From Cryptosporangium arvum DSM 44712 (lineage in GTDB: Bacteria > Actinomycetota > Actinomycetes > Mycobacteriales > Cryptosporangiaceae), in contig NZ_KK073874.1 in the NCBI RefSeq assembly GCF_000585375.1, positions 7,537,913 to 7,601,912 of the forward strand: a stretch of DNA of 64,000 nucleotides, in the 5' to 3' direction. Below the pieces are notes generated by a model. It did not search any database and was not told where the DNA came from. It saw only the letters and a list, made by a program, of their open reading frames with translations. This document shows, in pieces, positions 1 to 7,567 of this stretch. Made by a program: the position numbers and the translations under genes. Position 1 is the stretch's first letter. Each line of letters starts with the position of its first letter.

Positions 1-435
1 CGCCAGCGACCCGAGACCGATCCCGAACACGGCCAGCAGCGCCAACCCCGCCAGCACCGGAAGCGGATGGAGCCGGAAGCCCAGCGGCATCGCGACGAGC
101 ACGATCAGCACCGCCTGCGCCAGCAGCGAGAAGCTCTCCTTCAGCGTCTTGCCGACCAGGATCGAGGCCCGGCTCACCGGCGCCACCAGGATCCGCTCCA
201 TCGATCCGCTCTGCAGCTCGGCCTGGATGCCCCAGCCGGCGCCCGCAGTGGCGAACAGGCCGGTCATCACCAGGATGCCCGGCACGAACCACTGCCACCC
301 GGTTCCCGGGACGTCGCTCAGCAGCGGCCCGAACAGCAGCAGGAAGACCAGCGGCTGGGCGACCGTGAACACCAGCCCGAGCGGATTGCGCAGCACGGGA
401 GCGATCTCCCGCTCGAAGATGACGCTAGTCGTCAC
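1..435 (-). CDS. ABC-2 type exporter permease (3' end outside window)
   Basis: This is the membrane subunit of a drug or lipid type ABC exporter. The visible 145 residues begin TSVIFEREIAPVLRNP and continue into hydrophobic segments (around residues 20-40, 60-75 and 105-140) with the short cytoplasmic loop ELQSGSMERILVAPVSR, which is typical of DrrB/ABC-2 permeases. I chose the GTG start at 435 because it overlaps the stop of the upstream ATPase gene by 11 bases, as expected for coupled subunits. The C-terminal part runs off the window start, so transmembrane count and substrate cannot be judged. The divergent MarR gene and operator beyond the ATPase suggest drug- or ligand-inducible expression (inference). 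Confidence 0.85.
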   Translation of the reverse strand, partial: MTTSVIFEREIAPVLRNPLGLVFTVAQPLVFLLLFGPLLSDVPGTGWQWFVPGILVMTGLFATAGAGWGIQAELQSGSMERILVAPVSRASILVGKTLKESFSLLAQAVLIVLVAMPLGFRLHPLPVLAGLALLAVFGIGLGSLA

Positions 436-1174
436 GAAGGCTCCGTCCGGTGAGCTCGAGGAACACGTCGTCGAGAGAGTCCTTGGCGGTCTGTTCCTTC
501 AAGCGGGCCGGATGGTCGTCGGCGATCACCCGGCCGTGGTCGATCACGATCACGCGCTCCGCGAGCGCGTCGGCCTCCGGCAGATAGTGCGTGGTCAGGA
601 ACACCGTCGTGGCGAAGTCGTCGCGCAGCCGCCGGATGATCTCGGCGAGGTTCGCACGGTTCTGCGGGTCCAGGCCCGTCGACGGCTCGTCCAGGAACAA
701 CAGCGGGGGACGATGGACGAGCCCGATCGCGATGTCCAGGCGCCGTCGCTGCCCGCCGGAGAGCGTGGCCGCGGTGCGGTTCGCGAGCGGTTCGAGGTCG
801 AGGACGGTCAACAGCTCGTCCGCTCGCGTCCTGGCCAGTTTGCGGGTCAGCCCGTAGAGCCGCCCCTGGGTGACCAGCTCGTCGCGCACCCGGAAGTAGT
901 CGCCGGCGCCGTGGCCCTGTCCGATGTAGCCGATCGTGCGCCGGGCTCCGGCCGGGTCCTCGCGGACGTCGTGCCCGGCGACGGTGGCCGTGCCTTCGGT
1001 CGGTGGGAGCAGGGTGGTGAGCATGCGGAGCGTCGTCGACTTCCCGGCGCCGTTCGGCCCGAGAAACGCCACCAGCTCCCCGGGACTGACGTCGAAATCG
1101 ATGCCGCGGACGGCCTCGACGATCTCTCCTCGCCGTAGCCGGAATCTTTTCGTGAGATTCCGTGCGGAGATCAT
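425..1174 (-). CDS. ABC exporter ATP-binding protein, DrrA-like
   Basis: Cytoplasmic ATPase that powers export by the permease encoded just downstream. The 249-residue protein has Walker A GPNGAGKST near residue 40, the ABC signature LSGGQRRRLDIAIG near 140 and Walker B LLFLDEPSTGLDP just after it, followed by the TTHYLPEAD H-loop region. The C-terminal SLDDVFLELTGRSL is the usual DrrA-subfamily ending. The ATG at 1174 is preceded by a strong AGGAGGAG ribosome site. Its stop overlaps the permease start. It is transcribed away from the marR-type gene, with the palindrome at 1286-1304 between them. Family assignment is firm; the exported compound is unknown. Confidence 0.93.
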   Translation of the reverse strand: MISARNLTKRFRLRRGEIVEAVRGIDFDVSPGELVAFLGPNGAGKSTTLRMLTTLLPPTEGTATVAGHDVREDPAGARRTIGYIGQGHGAGDYFRVRDELVTQGRLYGLTRKLARTRADELLTVLDLEPLANRTAATLSGGQRRRLDIAIGLVHRPPLLFLDEPSTGLDPQNRANLAEIIRRLRDDFATTVFLTTHYLPEADALAERVIVIDHGRVIADDHPARLKEQTAKDSLDDVFLELTGRSLRDD

Positions 1175-1285
1175 TGTGTTCTCCTCCTGGGCATGCCGAA
1201 CCAGCCGCTTTGAGGCGGCTAGTGAGGGATTGGGAGGCTTTCCGGCGCCGGAAGCCAGAGAAGCGTAGGCCGAAAAATGACGTAA

Positions 1286-1304
1286 CTGTCAGGGGCCCTG
1301 ACAG
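1286..1304. promoter_or_regulatory. MarR-type palindromic operator
   Basis: CTGTCAGGG and CCCTGACAG form perfect 9-base arms around one central G. The site lies in the 139-bp divergent space between the ABC exporter genes and the MarR gene and ends only 9 bases before the MarR GTG. MarR dimers bind inverted repeats of this size, so autorepression and control of the exporter are the simplest reading (inference). Confidence 0.75.
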
Positions 1305-1313
1305 AATGGGTTT

Positions 1314-1745
1314 GTGCGAGCTCCGGTGGCGTATCTGCTGGCGCACGCCGGCGGCTTGGCCACCCGCTGGTCCGACGCCGCGCTGCGGCCGTTCGACCTG
1401 ACCACGCGTCAGTACTGGCTGCTCGTCCAGCTCGATCTCGAGCCCGAACTGACCACGACCGAACTGGCCCGCCAGCTCGACGTCACCCGCCAGTCGCTGC
1501 ACGAGTCGGTCTCCGCCCTGGAGCGGGCCGGCTACCTGGTCCGGGCCCCTGGCGCGAGCGGCCGCACCCGCCGCCTGGCCCTGACCCCCCAGGCCGTGCG
1601 AAACCTCCCACGGATCGGCGAGGCCCTCCGGGACGCCGAGGAGTCCTTCTTCGACGGGGTCTCCCCCGCCGCCGTCGAGACCCTCCGCCGCCTGCTCCGA
1701 GCCACGCTGGCCCACACCACCGACGACGAGTCCTGGCTCAGCTGA
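1314..1745 (+). CDS. MarR family transcriptional regulator
   Basis: A 143-residue winged-helix repressor. Residues 20-110 show the MarR fold: an N-terminal helix, then LTTTELARQLDVTRQSLHESVSALERAGYLV (recognition helices; positions about 45-75) and the wing with GRTRRLALT. The length is standard for the family. The GTG start has no clear Shine-Dalgarno and sits right after the operator palindrome, suggesting a leaderless or near-leaderless message. It is divergent from the ABC exporter, the usual arrangement for a MarR that senses the exporter's substrate. Ligand unknown. Confidence 0.9.
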   Translation: MRAPVAYLLAHAGGLATRWSDAALRPFDLTTRQYWLLVQLDLEPELTTTELARQLDVTRQSLHESVSALERAGYLVRAPGASGRTRRLALTPQAVRNLPRIGEALRDAEESFFDGVSPAAVETLRRLLRATLAHTTDDESWLS

Positions 1746-1804
1746 GCGCGGCGAAGGGCTCAACGCGGCTTCCTGGTAGCCCGCGGCGTCGTTACCCTCC
1801 GGTC

Positions 1805-2932
1805 ATGAAGGGCTTGCTGCTGCGGTTGTCCGCGCTCGACGCCGACGCCGAGGCAGCGGTTCGGGTGATCGCGTACTTCGACGCGCTCGTCGAGCACCGG
1901 GCGACCGCGGCGGCGCTGGTGCGGGCCACCGCGGGGCTCGCCGAGTGCCCGTGCGGCCTGGAACGGCCCGACGGCCCGGTCCTGCGCTACGACGCCGACG
2001 GCGAACCGGCCGCCGCGGGCGGAGCGGCGTCCGGCGCGATCGACTTCGGCGGCGGGCGGCTGTGGCTGGAACGGCCGGGCGGCCCGGCGCCGCTCGACGA
2101 ACTCGTGCTGGAGCGCGCCTCGCTCGCCGCCCGGGTGCTGCTGGTGGCGTCGCCACGGGTGGGCGCGCCCCACCTCGCCGACCCGGCGCTGGTGGAGCTC
2201 GTGCTCTCCGGCCGCGAGTCCGCCGCCGACCGCACCCGGGCGCTCCGGCTGCTCGGGTTGGAACCGGGCCGGCCGGTGCGGGTGGTGGCGGTCACCGACG
2301 ACCGCGGCCGGGACTCCGGCGCCGAGGCGGTCGCGCTCGTCGCGCGGGGCCGGCCGGTGCGGTCGGTGCGGGTCGCGGTCATCGGCGGTGTCGCCGCCGT
2401 GCTCCTCCAGCGCCGCGACGGCTCCATCTCCCCCGCCGAGGACCTCCGGACCGCCCTGAGCAGCCGGGTCGCCGAATCCCCTGCCGGGAAGGCCACCGGC
2501 GGTGGGATCCGGGTCGGGGTGGGCGGGAACGTCGACGGGCTCGCGGCCGAGACGTCGTGGGCGCAGGCGCGGCTCGCGCTGCGGTTCGCCTCGGCGGCCG
2601 GCGGCCCCGTGGACGCGGTCGTCGACCACGACGAGCTCGGCCCGCTGGCCCTCCTGGCCGACATCCCGACCGAACGTCTGCGCGAGCAGCCGGACGTACG
2701 TGCCCTGGACGCCCACGCACGCACGGACAGCGGCGCTCTCGACGTCGCCGCCCTGGAGGCGTTCTGCCGGACCGGGTCGCTGCGTCAGGCCGCCACCACC
2801 CTCTACCTGCACCACAGCTCGGTGGCGGCCCGCCTCGCCCACGTCGAGGACGCCCTCGGCTGGCACCTCGACGACCCCCGCGACCGCTTCCGTGCCCAGC
2901 TGGCCCTGTGGGCGCGCCGACTCAGCCGGTGA
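1805..2932 (+). CDS. PucR/CdaR-type helix-turn-helix regulator
   Basis: A 375-residue protein whose C-terminus (about 320-375) is a PucR-type helix-turn-helix: FCRTGSLRQAATTLYLHHSSVAARLAHVEDALGW, where 'LHHSSVAARL' corresponds to the family's recognition helix. The N-terminal 300 residues are Ala/Arg-rich with no recognisable sensor, and the middle (about 215-290) resembles the GGDEF-like core found in these regulators. It probably controls purine or amino-acid metabolism genes as other PucR proteins do, but no target is evident nearby. Its 3' end overlaps the convergent deformylase gene by 11 bases. Confidence 0.72.
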   Translation: MKGLLLRLSALDADAEAAVRVIAYFDALVEHRATAAALVRATAGLAECPCGLERPDGPVLRYDADGEPAAAGGAASGAIDFGGGRLWLERPGGPAPLDELVLERASLAARVLLVASPRVGAPHLADPALVELVLSGRESAADRTRALRLLGLEPGRPVRVVAVTDDRGRDSGAEAVALVARGRPVRSVRVAVIGGVAAVLLQRRDGSISPAEDLRTALSSRVAESPAGKATGGGIRVGVGGNVDGLAAETSWAQARLALRFASAAGGPVDAVVDHDELGPLALLADIPTERLREQPDVRALDAHARTDSGALDVAALEAFCRTGSLRQAATTLYLHHSSVAARLAHVEDALGWHLDDPRDRFRAQLALWARRLSR

Positions 2933-3479
2933 GACCCGGTTCCAGGGAGGCGCTGCCGTTCCAGGACGCCGCGCGGATGTCCTTCATCGCCTGCTTGCGG
3001 ACCCGGCCGCCGAGCCGTTCGACGTAGAGCACGCCGTCGAGGTGGTCGACCTCGTGCTGGAAGCAGCGGGCCAGGTACCCCTCGCCGACCACGTCGACGT
3101 CGGCGCCGTCCACGTCGACGCCGGTCACCCGCACCCGGGACGCGCGGGGCGTCGGATAGCGCAGGCCGGGGATCGAGAGGCAGCCCTCCCGGTCCTCCTC
3201 CAGCTCGGTGGAGAGCCGCTCGAGCACCGGGTTCACGACGTGGCCGCGCCGGCCCGGGCCGCAGTCGTAGGTGAACACGCGCAGGCCGACCCCCACCTGC
3301 GGCCCGGCCAGGCCGGCGCCGGGTGCGGCCTTCATCGACGCGGTCATCTGCTCGATCAGCTCGGCCAGGCCCGCGTCGAACACGGTCACCGGCGCGGCCG
3401 GGCGGTGGAGCACCGGCTGGCCGGTGATCACGATCGGCAGCAGCCCGCCGGGGCCGCGCTCGGGTAGCACGACGGTCAT
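2922..3479 (-). CDS. def: peptide deformylase
   Basis: Removes the formyl group from N-terminal methionine of nascent proteins in the cytoplasm. All three family motifs are present in the 185-residue chain: motif 1 GAGLAGPQVG (the usual second Ala is Gly), motif 2 EGCLSIPG with the metal-binding Cys, and motif 3 QHEVDHLDG with the two metal His and catalytic Glu. The ATG at 3479 overlaps the stop of the upstream ArsR-type gene (ATGA), so the two are translationally coupled. Pairing with a dedicated ArsR repressor suggests a conditional, secondary deformylase rather than the housekeeping copy (inference). Confidence 0.92.
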   Translation of the reverse strand: MTVVLPERGPGGLLPIVITGQPVLHRPAAPVTVFDAGLAELIEQMTASMKAAPGAGLAGPQVGVGLRVFTYDCGPGRRGHVVNPVLERLSTELEEDREGCLSIPGLRYPTPRASRVRVTGVDVDGADVDVVGEGYLARCFQHEVDHLDGVLYVERLGGRVRKQAMKDIRAASWNGSASLEPGLTG

Positions 3480-3976
3480 GACGACTTCTCCGCTGGGTCG
3501 GTAGGGGAAAGAAGTGGGAACACCCGGGAGACCAGGGCGACCGGGCGGGCGTCGGCCGGTCGGTCGGCGTTCTCGCGGTGGGCGTACCGGTCGGCGACCG
3601 CACGCACCGCGGCCGCGACCTCGGCCATCTCGGCGGGGGTCAGCCAGAGCACGTGGCTGGCGGCGTCGTCGGCGTGCCAGCGCCTGTCGACGGCGTCCCG
3701 GCCGGCGATCCACCGGCGGTAACCCTCGTCTTCCAGTTCACGCAGCAGCGGGGTCAACTCGGGTTCGGCCGGGCGCAGCCGCCACGGCCGGCGACGGCCG
3801 GAGCCGCTGCCCGGCAGCACCGGCGCCTCCTCGACGAGACCGGCCCGGGCGAGTTGGCGCAGGTGGAACGAGCACGACCCGGAGCTCTCTCCGAGTTCTC
3901 TCGCGGCCTGGTTGGCCGTGACCGGTCCGTTCGCGAGCAGCCCCAGCAGGGCATCGCGAATCGGGTGGTCCTCCAT
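3476..3976 (-). CDS. ArsR-like winged-helix regulator
   Basis: A 166-residue regulator. Residues 1-75 form an ArsR/HTH_20-type winged helix: IRDALLGLLANGPVTANQAARELGESSGSCSFHLRQLARAGLV, then a basic wing (GSGRRRPWRL). The C-terminal half contains a predicted helical domain with LTPAEMAEVAAAVRAVADRY, common in ArsR proteins fused to an effector region. No metal-binding CxC motif is seen, so it is probably not a metal sensor. The ATG at 3976 directly abuts a palindrome and has no ribosome site, implying a leaderless transcript. It heads the operon with the deformylase. Confidence 0.85.
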   Translation of the reverse strand: MEDHPIRDALLGLLANGPVTANQAARELGESSGSCSFHLRQLARAGLVEEAPVLPGSGSGRRRPWRLRPAEPELTPLLRELEDEGYRRWIAGRDAVDRRWHADDAASHVLWLTPAEMAEVAAAVRAVADRYAHRENADRPADARPVALVSRVFPLLSPTDPAEKSS

Positions 3977-4003
3977 ACTTTGCAAAGTACCACTTTGCAA
4001 AGC
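3977..4003. promoter_or_regulatory. Tandem palindromic operator of the ArsR-def operon
   Basis: Two copies of CTTTGCAAAG lie 15 bases apart: 3978-3987 (extended to the 12-base palindrome ACTTTGCAAAGT at 3977-3988) and 3993-4002. They touch the regulator's start codon and reach the stop codon of the TetR-type gene. Two dimer sites on one face of the helix (1.5 turns) at a start codon fit autorepression by the ArsR-like protein. Confidence 0.78.
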
Positions 4004-4629
4004 TAGCCCGGCGCCCCCACCAGGACGCGGACGATGGCCAGCGCCGTATCCACCTCGGGGGCGCCGCGGCCGAGCAGGTGCGCGTACATGTGGAAGTCGC
4101 AGACCCGCACGATCGCGACGGCGAGCGCGGGCACCGGGAGGGCCGGTGTGAGGCGCCCGGTGGCGCACTCCTGGTTCAGGAGTTCCTCGACCAGCGCCGC
4201 CGCCCGGTCCTCGATCGCGCCGGGCGTCGTCGCTAGCCGGATGAAGACCATCGGCTCGCGCTGGGTCAGCGCTTTGAGCCCGGGCGCGGCGAGGACGGCA
4301 CGCATGAACCGCGCGATCACGTCGACGACGTACTCGGGACCGCCGGTGCTGTCGGCCGACCGGGCGGCCCGCTCGGCGACCCGGAACGTCCGCTCGGTGG
4401 CCTCGGCCAGCACGACGCCGAGCAACTCCTCGCGGTTGCCGACCCAGCGGTAGAGGGTGGCACGCCCGATACCCAGCTGGTGCGCGAGCGCGGACATGTC
4501 CACGGGCTCGCCGTCGAGGTACGCCCGGCCGGCGAGTGCGACGGCGTCCGCGGGCCCCTTGGCCTGGAGCACGGGCGCGGATCGCTCGGCCACTGGTTCT
4601 CCCCGGTCGCTCGGCTCTGCCCGGGCCAT
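4003..4629 (-). CDS. TetR family regulator, QsdR-like
   Basis: A 208-residue TetR repressor. The helix-turn-helix sits at about residues 40-75 (VDMSALAHQLGIGRATLYRWVGNREELLG), with ATLYRWVG instead of the more common STLYxHF, which is typical of the QsdR-type subgroup. The C-terminal ligand domain includes FMRAVLAAPGLKALTQREP. The ATG at 4629 gives the expected length. Its 3' end meets the ArsR operator. It is divergent from the diguanylate cyclase at 4742, separated by 112 bp, which may be its target (inference). Confidence 0.83.
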   Translation of the reverse strand: MARAEPSDRGEPVAERSAPVLQAKGPADAVALAGRAYLDGEPVDMSALAHQLGIGRATLYRWVGNREELLGVVLAEATERTFRVAERAARSADSTGGPEYVVDVIARFMRAVLAAPGLKALTQREPMVFIRLATTPGAIEDRAAALVEELLNQECATGRLTPALPVPALAVAIVRVCDFHMYAHLLGRGAPEVDTALAIVRVLVGAPG

Positions 4630-4741
4630 CGTAGTGGGACCGGTCACACCGCGGATCGGACTTCCGGTTGGCTCAGGCTGCGCTGACCGGCGCCGATGGG
4701 CTGAGGTGGACGCGGAACCCCCGACGACCGCGAGGAGCGAC

Positions 4742-6262
4742 GTGAACGTCCGCGAGGTGATCCGAGGCTGGTCGCTCCTCCACCGCGTCCGCGGGGTCTT
4801 CCTTCTGTACGCCGTGTTCTGCGCGATCGGACCCCTCGTGCAGGTCGCCGGCTCGAGCCTGCTGGCACCGGCGCAGCGGACGCTGCTCGACGTCACCCTG
4901 GTGGCGTTGGTCGCCTGGTGGACGCTGCGGTGGCGGACCGGCGGGTTCCCCCGGGCGGCCGAACCGGCCGAGTGGGTGGTGGTCGGAGCGACGATCGCGT
5001 TCGGCACCGACAACGAAACCGCCGTCAACCTCGTCTTCGGCGCGCTCTGTTTCCGCACGTTCTACGGCAACGCGTGGGACCTGGTCCAGCGCATCGTCTG
5101 CGTGGAGGCCGCGATCCTGGTCGCCCCGCTGGTCCGCCGCGAGTTCACCCCGGACTTCCAGGGCCCGGCGCCCGCGCTGGGCGGGGCCGTCGCGGTGCTC
5201 TCGCTGCTCATGTTCGTCCTGAAGAACGCACTCGAGCAGCACGAACGGATGGTCGCCAGGGAGCGGATCCTGGCCCAGGGCGCCGCGGCGGTCGTGGCGG
5301 CGACCGACCGGCCGACGCTCTACCGGATCGCCACCGGTACCGCGCTCGGCCTGGCCGGCGAGGGCGACGGGGTCCGGACCACGCTGTCGCGCGGCGAGGG
5401 CCTGACCACCTGTATCCGCGCGGCGGACGGCGACGGCGTCGACGGTCTGGTCGGGCTCGAGGTGCACTACGACCGCATGCCGCCGCCGCTGCTGGAGCTG
5501 TTCCGCGAAGGGCGGCCGATCTACCTGGAAGGCGCCGAGTGCGCGCAGCTGACCGGCGTCACCAACACCGACATCCGGCGGGGCGGGCTATTCCTCGTCC
5601 CGCTGCGTACGGCGACCAAGTGGCTCGGCGCGATGTCGATCGGCGCCGACGGTCCGCTGCGGGCCGAGATCCGGGCCAGCATGGTCACCTGGGCGACCCA
5701 GGTGGCGTCCTCGCTGGAGACGCTGCAGCTCAACGAGGAGCTCACCCGGCAGGCCTTCCACGATTCACTCACCGGGCTGCCGAACCGGGCGCTCGTGCAC
5801 GACCGGCTGCGGATGGCGCTCAACACCCGGTCGCAGGCCCGTCTGGTCGCGTTCATGTTGCTCGACCTGGACGGGTTCAAACAGGTCAACGACCAGTACG
5901 GACACCAGGCCGGGGACGAGTTGCTGTGCGAGGTCGCGAACCGGCTGGTCGGCTGCGTGCGCCAGAGCGACACGGTCGGAAGGCTCGGCGGCGACGAGTT
6001 CGCGGTGATCCTGCCCGGCGTGCACGACCAGGCGGAGGGGCTCAGGATCGCCGACCGGCTGGTCGAGTCGATCCGGACGCCGATCACGGCGGACGGCCAC
6101 CCGGTCGTCGTCGGCGCGAGCATCGGCGTCGCGTTCGCCGAACACGGCACCGGCGGCGACCTCGACGAGCTGATGCGCGCGGCCGACACGGCGATGTACC
6201 AGGTGAAGGGCGCCGGCCGCGGCGGTTACTCGGTCGCGGACACGCCCGCGTTCACGGCCTAG
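4742..6262 (+). CDS. membrane diguanylate cyclase (GGDEF)
   Basis: Makes cyclic di-GMP from two GTP. The 506-residue protein has about five hydrophobic segments in residues 15-165, a GAF-like region (about 175-330) and a GGDEF domain (about 340-500) with intact active site GGDEF at 416-420 and substrate-binding LLDLDGFKQVNDQYGH. RQSD at 407-410, five residues before GGDEF, is a canonical inhibitory I-site, so product feedback is expected. The open frame extends upstream, but GTG at 4742 is preceded by GAGGAG at ideal distance. No EAL domain is present. The 3' end overlaps the convergent gene by 11 bases. Confidence 0.9.
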   Translation: MNVREVIRGWSLLHRVRGVFLLYAVFCAIGPLVQVAGSSLLAPAQRTLLDVTLVALVAWWTLRWRTGGFPRAAEPAEWVVVGATIAFGTDNETAVNLVFGALCFRTFYGNAWDLVQRIVCVEAAILVAPLVRREFTPDFQGPAPALGGAVAVLSLLMFVLKNALEQHERMVARERILAQGAAAVVAATDRPTLYRIATGTALGLAGEGDGVRTTLSRGEGLTTCIRAADGDGVDGLVGLEVHYDRMPPPLLELFREGRPIYLEGAECAQLTGVTNTDIRRGGLFLVPLRTATKWLGAMSIGADGPLRAEIRASMVTWATQVASSLETLQLNEELTRQAFHDSLTGLPNRALVHDRLRMALNTRSQARLVAFMLLDLDGFKQVNDQYGHQAGDELLCEVANRLVGCVRQSDTVGRLGGDEFAVILPGVHDQAEGLRIADRLVESIRTPITADGHPVVVGASIGVAFAEHGTGGDLDELMRAADTAMYQVKGAGRGGYSVADTPAFTA

Positions 6263-7355
6263 CGACTTCCCAGAGCGCCGGAGCGGAGTCCGGCTCCCAG
6301 CCGCGGACCGACCGGTGCGGCTGCGAGCACCGGTAGGTGACCTCGTCGTAGACGACCTGGTCGCCGACCTGGTAGTCGACGCCGACGGTCCACTCCTTGG
6401 TCGCGGTGGCCGCGGCGGGGGGCGTGTTCGCCGCGTTCGTGGTGGCGCTGCCCGCGGTGCCACCGAACATCACGTCCGAGCACGCGTAGAGCGCCGCGTC
6501 GCTGTCGCGGTCTTCCCAGATCGTGTAGACCAGGTGCCGCCCGGAGCGTGCCGGCAGCGTGACCGGCACGCGGTAGTAGTTGTCGGCCCCGGGCTTGCCG
6601 GTCACCTCGGCGAGCGGCTTCTTCTCGAGGCTGTTCCAGGTGAGCGGCTTGGTCGGGTCGTAACCGGCCTTGGTCAGGTAGAAGCGCAGGACCCCGTCGT
6701 GTTCGCTGTCCATGCGGTAGGTGAACGTGTCCTTGCCGCGGCTCTTCAGGTTGGTCACCGGCCAGTCGTCCCGGGCCAGGTCGAGACCGCGGTACCGCTC
6801 GCGCCCCGCGCTGCACAGCCGGGTGTCGGGGATGACCTCGTGGTGCCGGTCGCCGACGTCGGCGACGCCGATGTCGGTCCCGTCGCCGAGACCGACCGCC
6901 GGTTCGTCGCCGTTGGCCGGGCGCACCTTGGCCGCCGCCCGGCACGCGGTGAAGGCCTCGGCGAACCGGTTACCGGGCCGACAGGTGTAACCGCGGCTCG
7001 ACGGGGTGGTCGTCGTGCCCGCCGCGTCCTCACCCGACGGCCAGATCAGCACCAGCGAGCCGGCGACGACGACCGCGGCCGCCGCCACCGCGCCGGCCGC
7101 GATCAGGTGCAGCCGGGTAGGGCGGAATCGCGGCGACGGTGGTTCCTCGGGCGGTGGGGGCGCGTCGGCGTGGTGCCGGCCGGGCCCGACGACCGGTGCG
7201 GACGCCGGCGGCGGGGCCGGGGTCGCCACCGCGGCCGCACGCGCGATGAGCTTCGTGAGGTCGTTCGTCAGCTCGGTGGGGCCCCTCGCCGCCCTGCGGT
7301 GTGAACCGCGGGCCGACGGCTGGATCGAACTCGTCGACCTCGCTCGCCCGTCCAT
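6252..7355 (-). CDS. membrane-anchored LPMO (AA10)-like protein with CBM5/12
   Basis: Layout of the 367 residues: a cytoplasmic, Pro/Ala-rich N-terminus (1-80), one transmembrane helix (about 82-104), an AA10-like domain (about 112-300) and a C-terminal carbohydrate-binding module (about 320-365; EWTVGVDYQVGDQVVYD, W at GWEP and LWEV). AA10 signatures include SSRGYTC, HHEVIPDTRLCSAG, SEHDGVLRFYLTKAGYDP and ALYACSDVMFG. Active AA10 enzymes start the mature chain with His-Gly; aligned on SRxYxC, that His is Ala112 followed by Gly113, and no signal cleavage site would expose a His. The copper brace therefore looks incomplete. I chose ATG 7355 (GGGAG upstream) over ATG 7379. Confidence 0.75.
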   Translation of the reverse strand: MDGRARSTSSIQPSARGSHRRAARGPTELTNDLTKLIARAAAVATPAPPPASAPVVGPGRHHADAPPPPEEPPSPRFRPTRLHLIAAGAVAAAAVVVAGSLVLIWPSGEDAAGTTTTPSSRGYTCRPGNRFAEAFTACRAAAKVRPANGDEPAVGLGDGTDIGVADVGDRHHEVIPDTRLCSAGRERYRGLDLARDDWPVTNLKSRGKDTFTYRMDSEHDGVLRFYLTKAGYDPTKPLTWNSLEKKPLAEVTGKPGADNYYRVPVTLPARSGRHLVYTIWEDRDSDAALYACSDVMFGGTAGSATTNAANTPPAAATATKEWTVGVDYQVGDQVVYDEVTYRCSQPHRSVRGWEPDSAPALWEVARP

Positions 7356-7567
7356 GGACTCCCGTCCCACCCCACCCAACCGTCGCGGCTGATGCTAGTG
7401 CACCGGAACGTCCCCGCGTCGTGCGTCTGATCCCTGCTCACCGACGTTGCCAACTACTGCACTTGGGTTGACGTGTGCGGCGGGCCACCAGTTCACCGAT
7501 GCGCAGGTGGGTTTGCCGGTTCTGCGAAGGGAATGCCTGGGAGAAGCTGCGCGAAGGAGTAGAAGAC

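Noticed and set aside
149-1138. 329-codon plus-strand frame over the ABC ATPase gene
   Set aside because: It is the antisense shadow of a firmly identified ATPase with Walker motifs and ribosome site; composition is Arg/Gly/Val-rich without domains.
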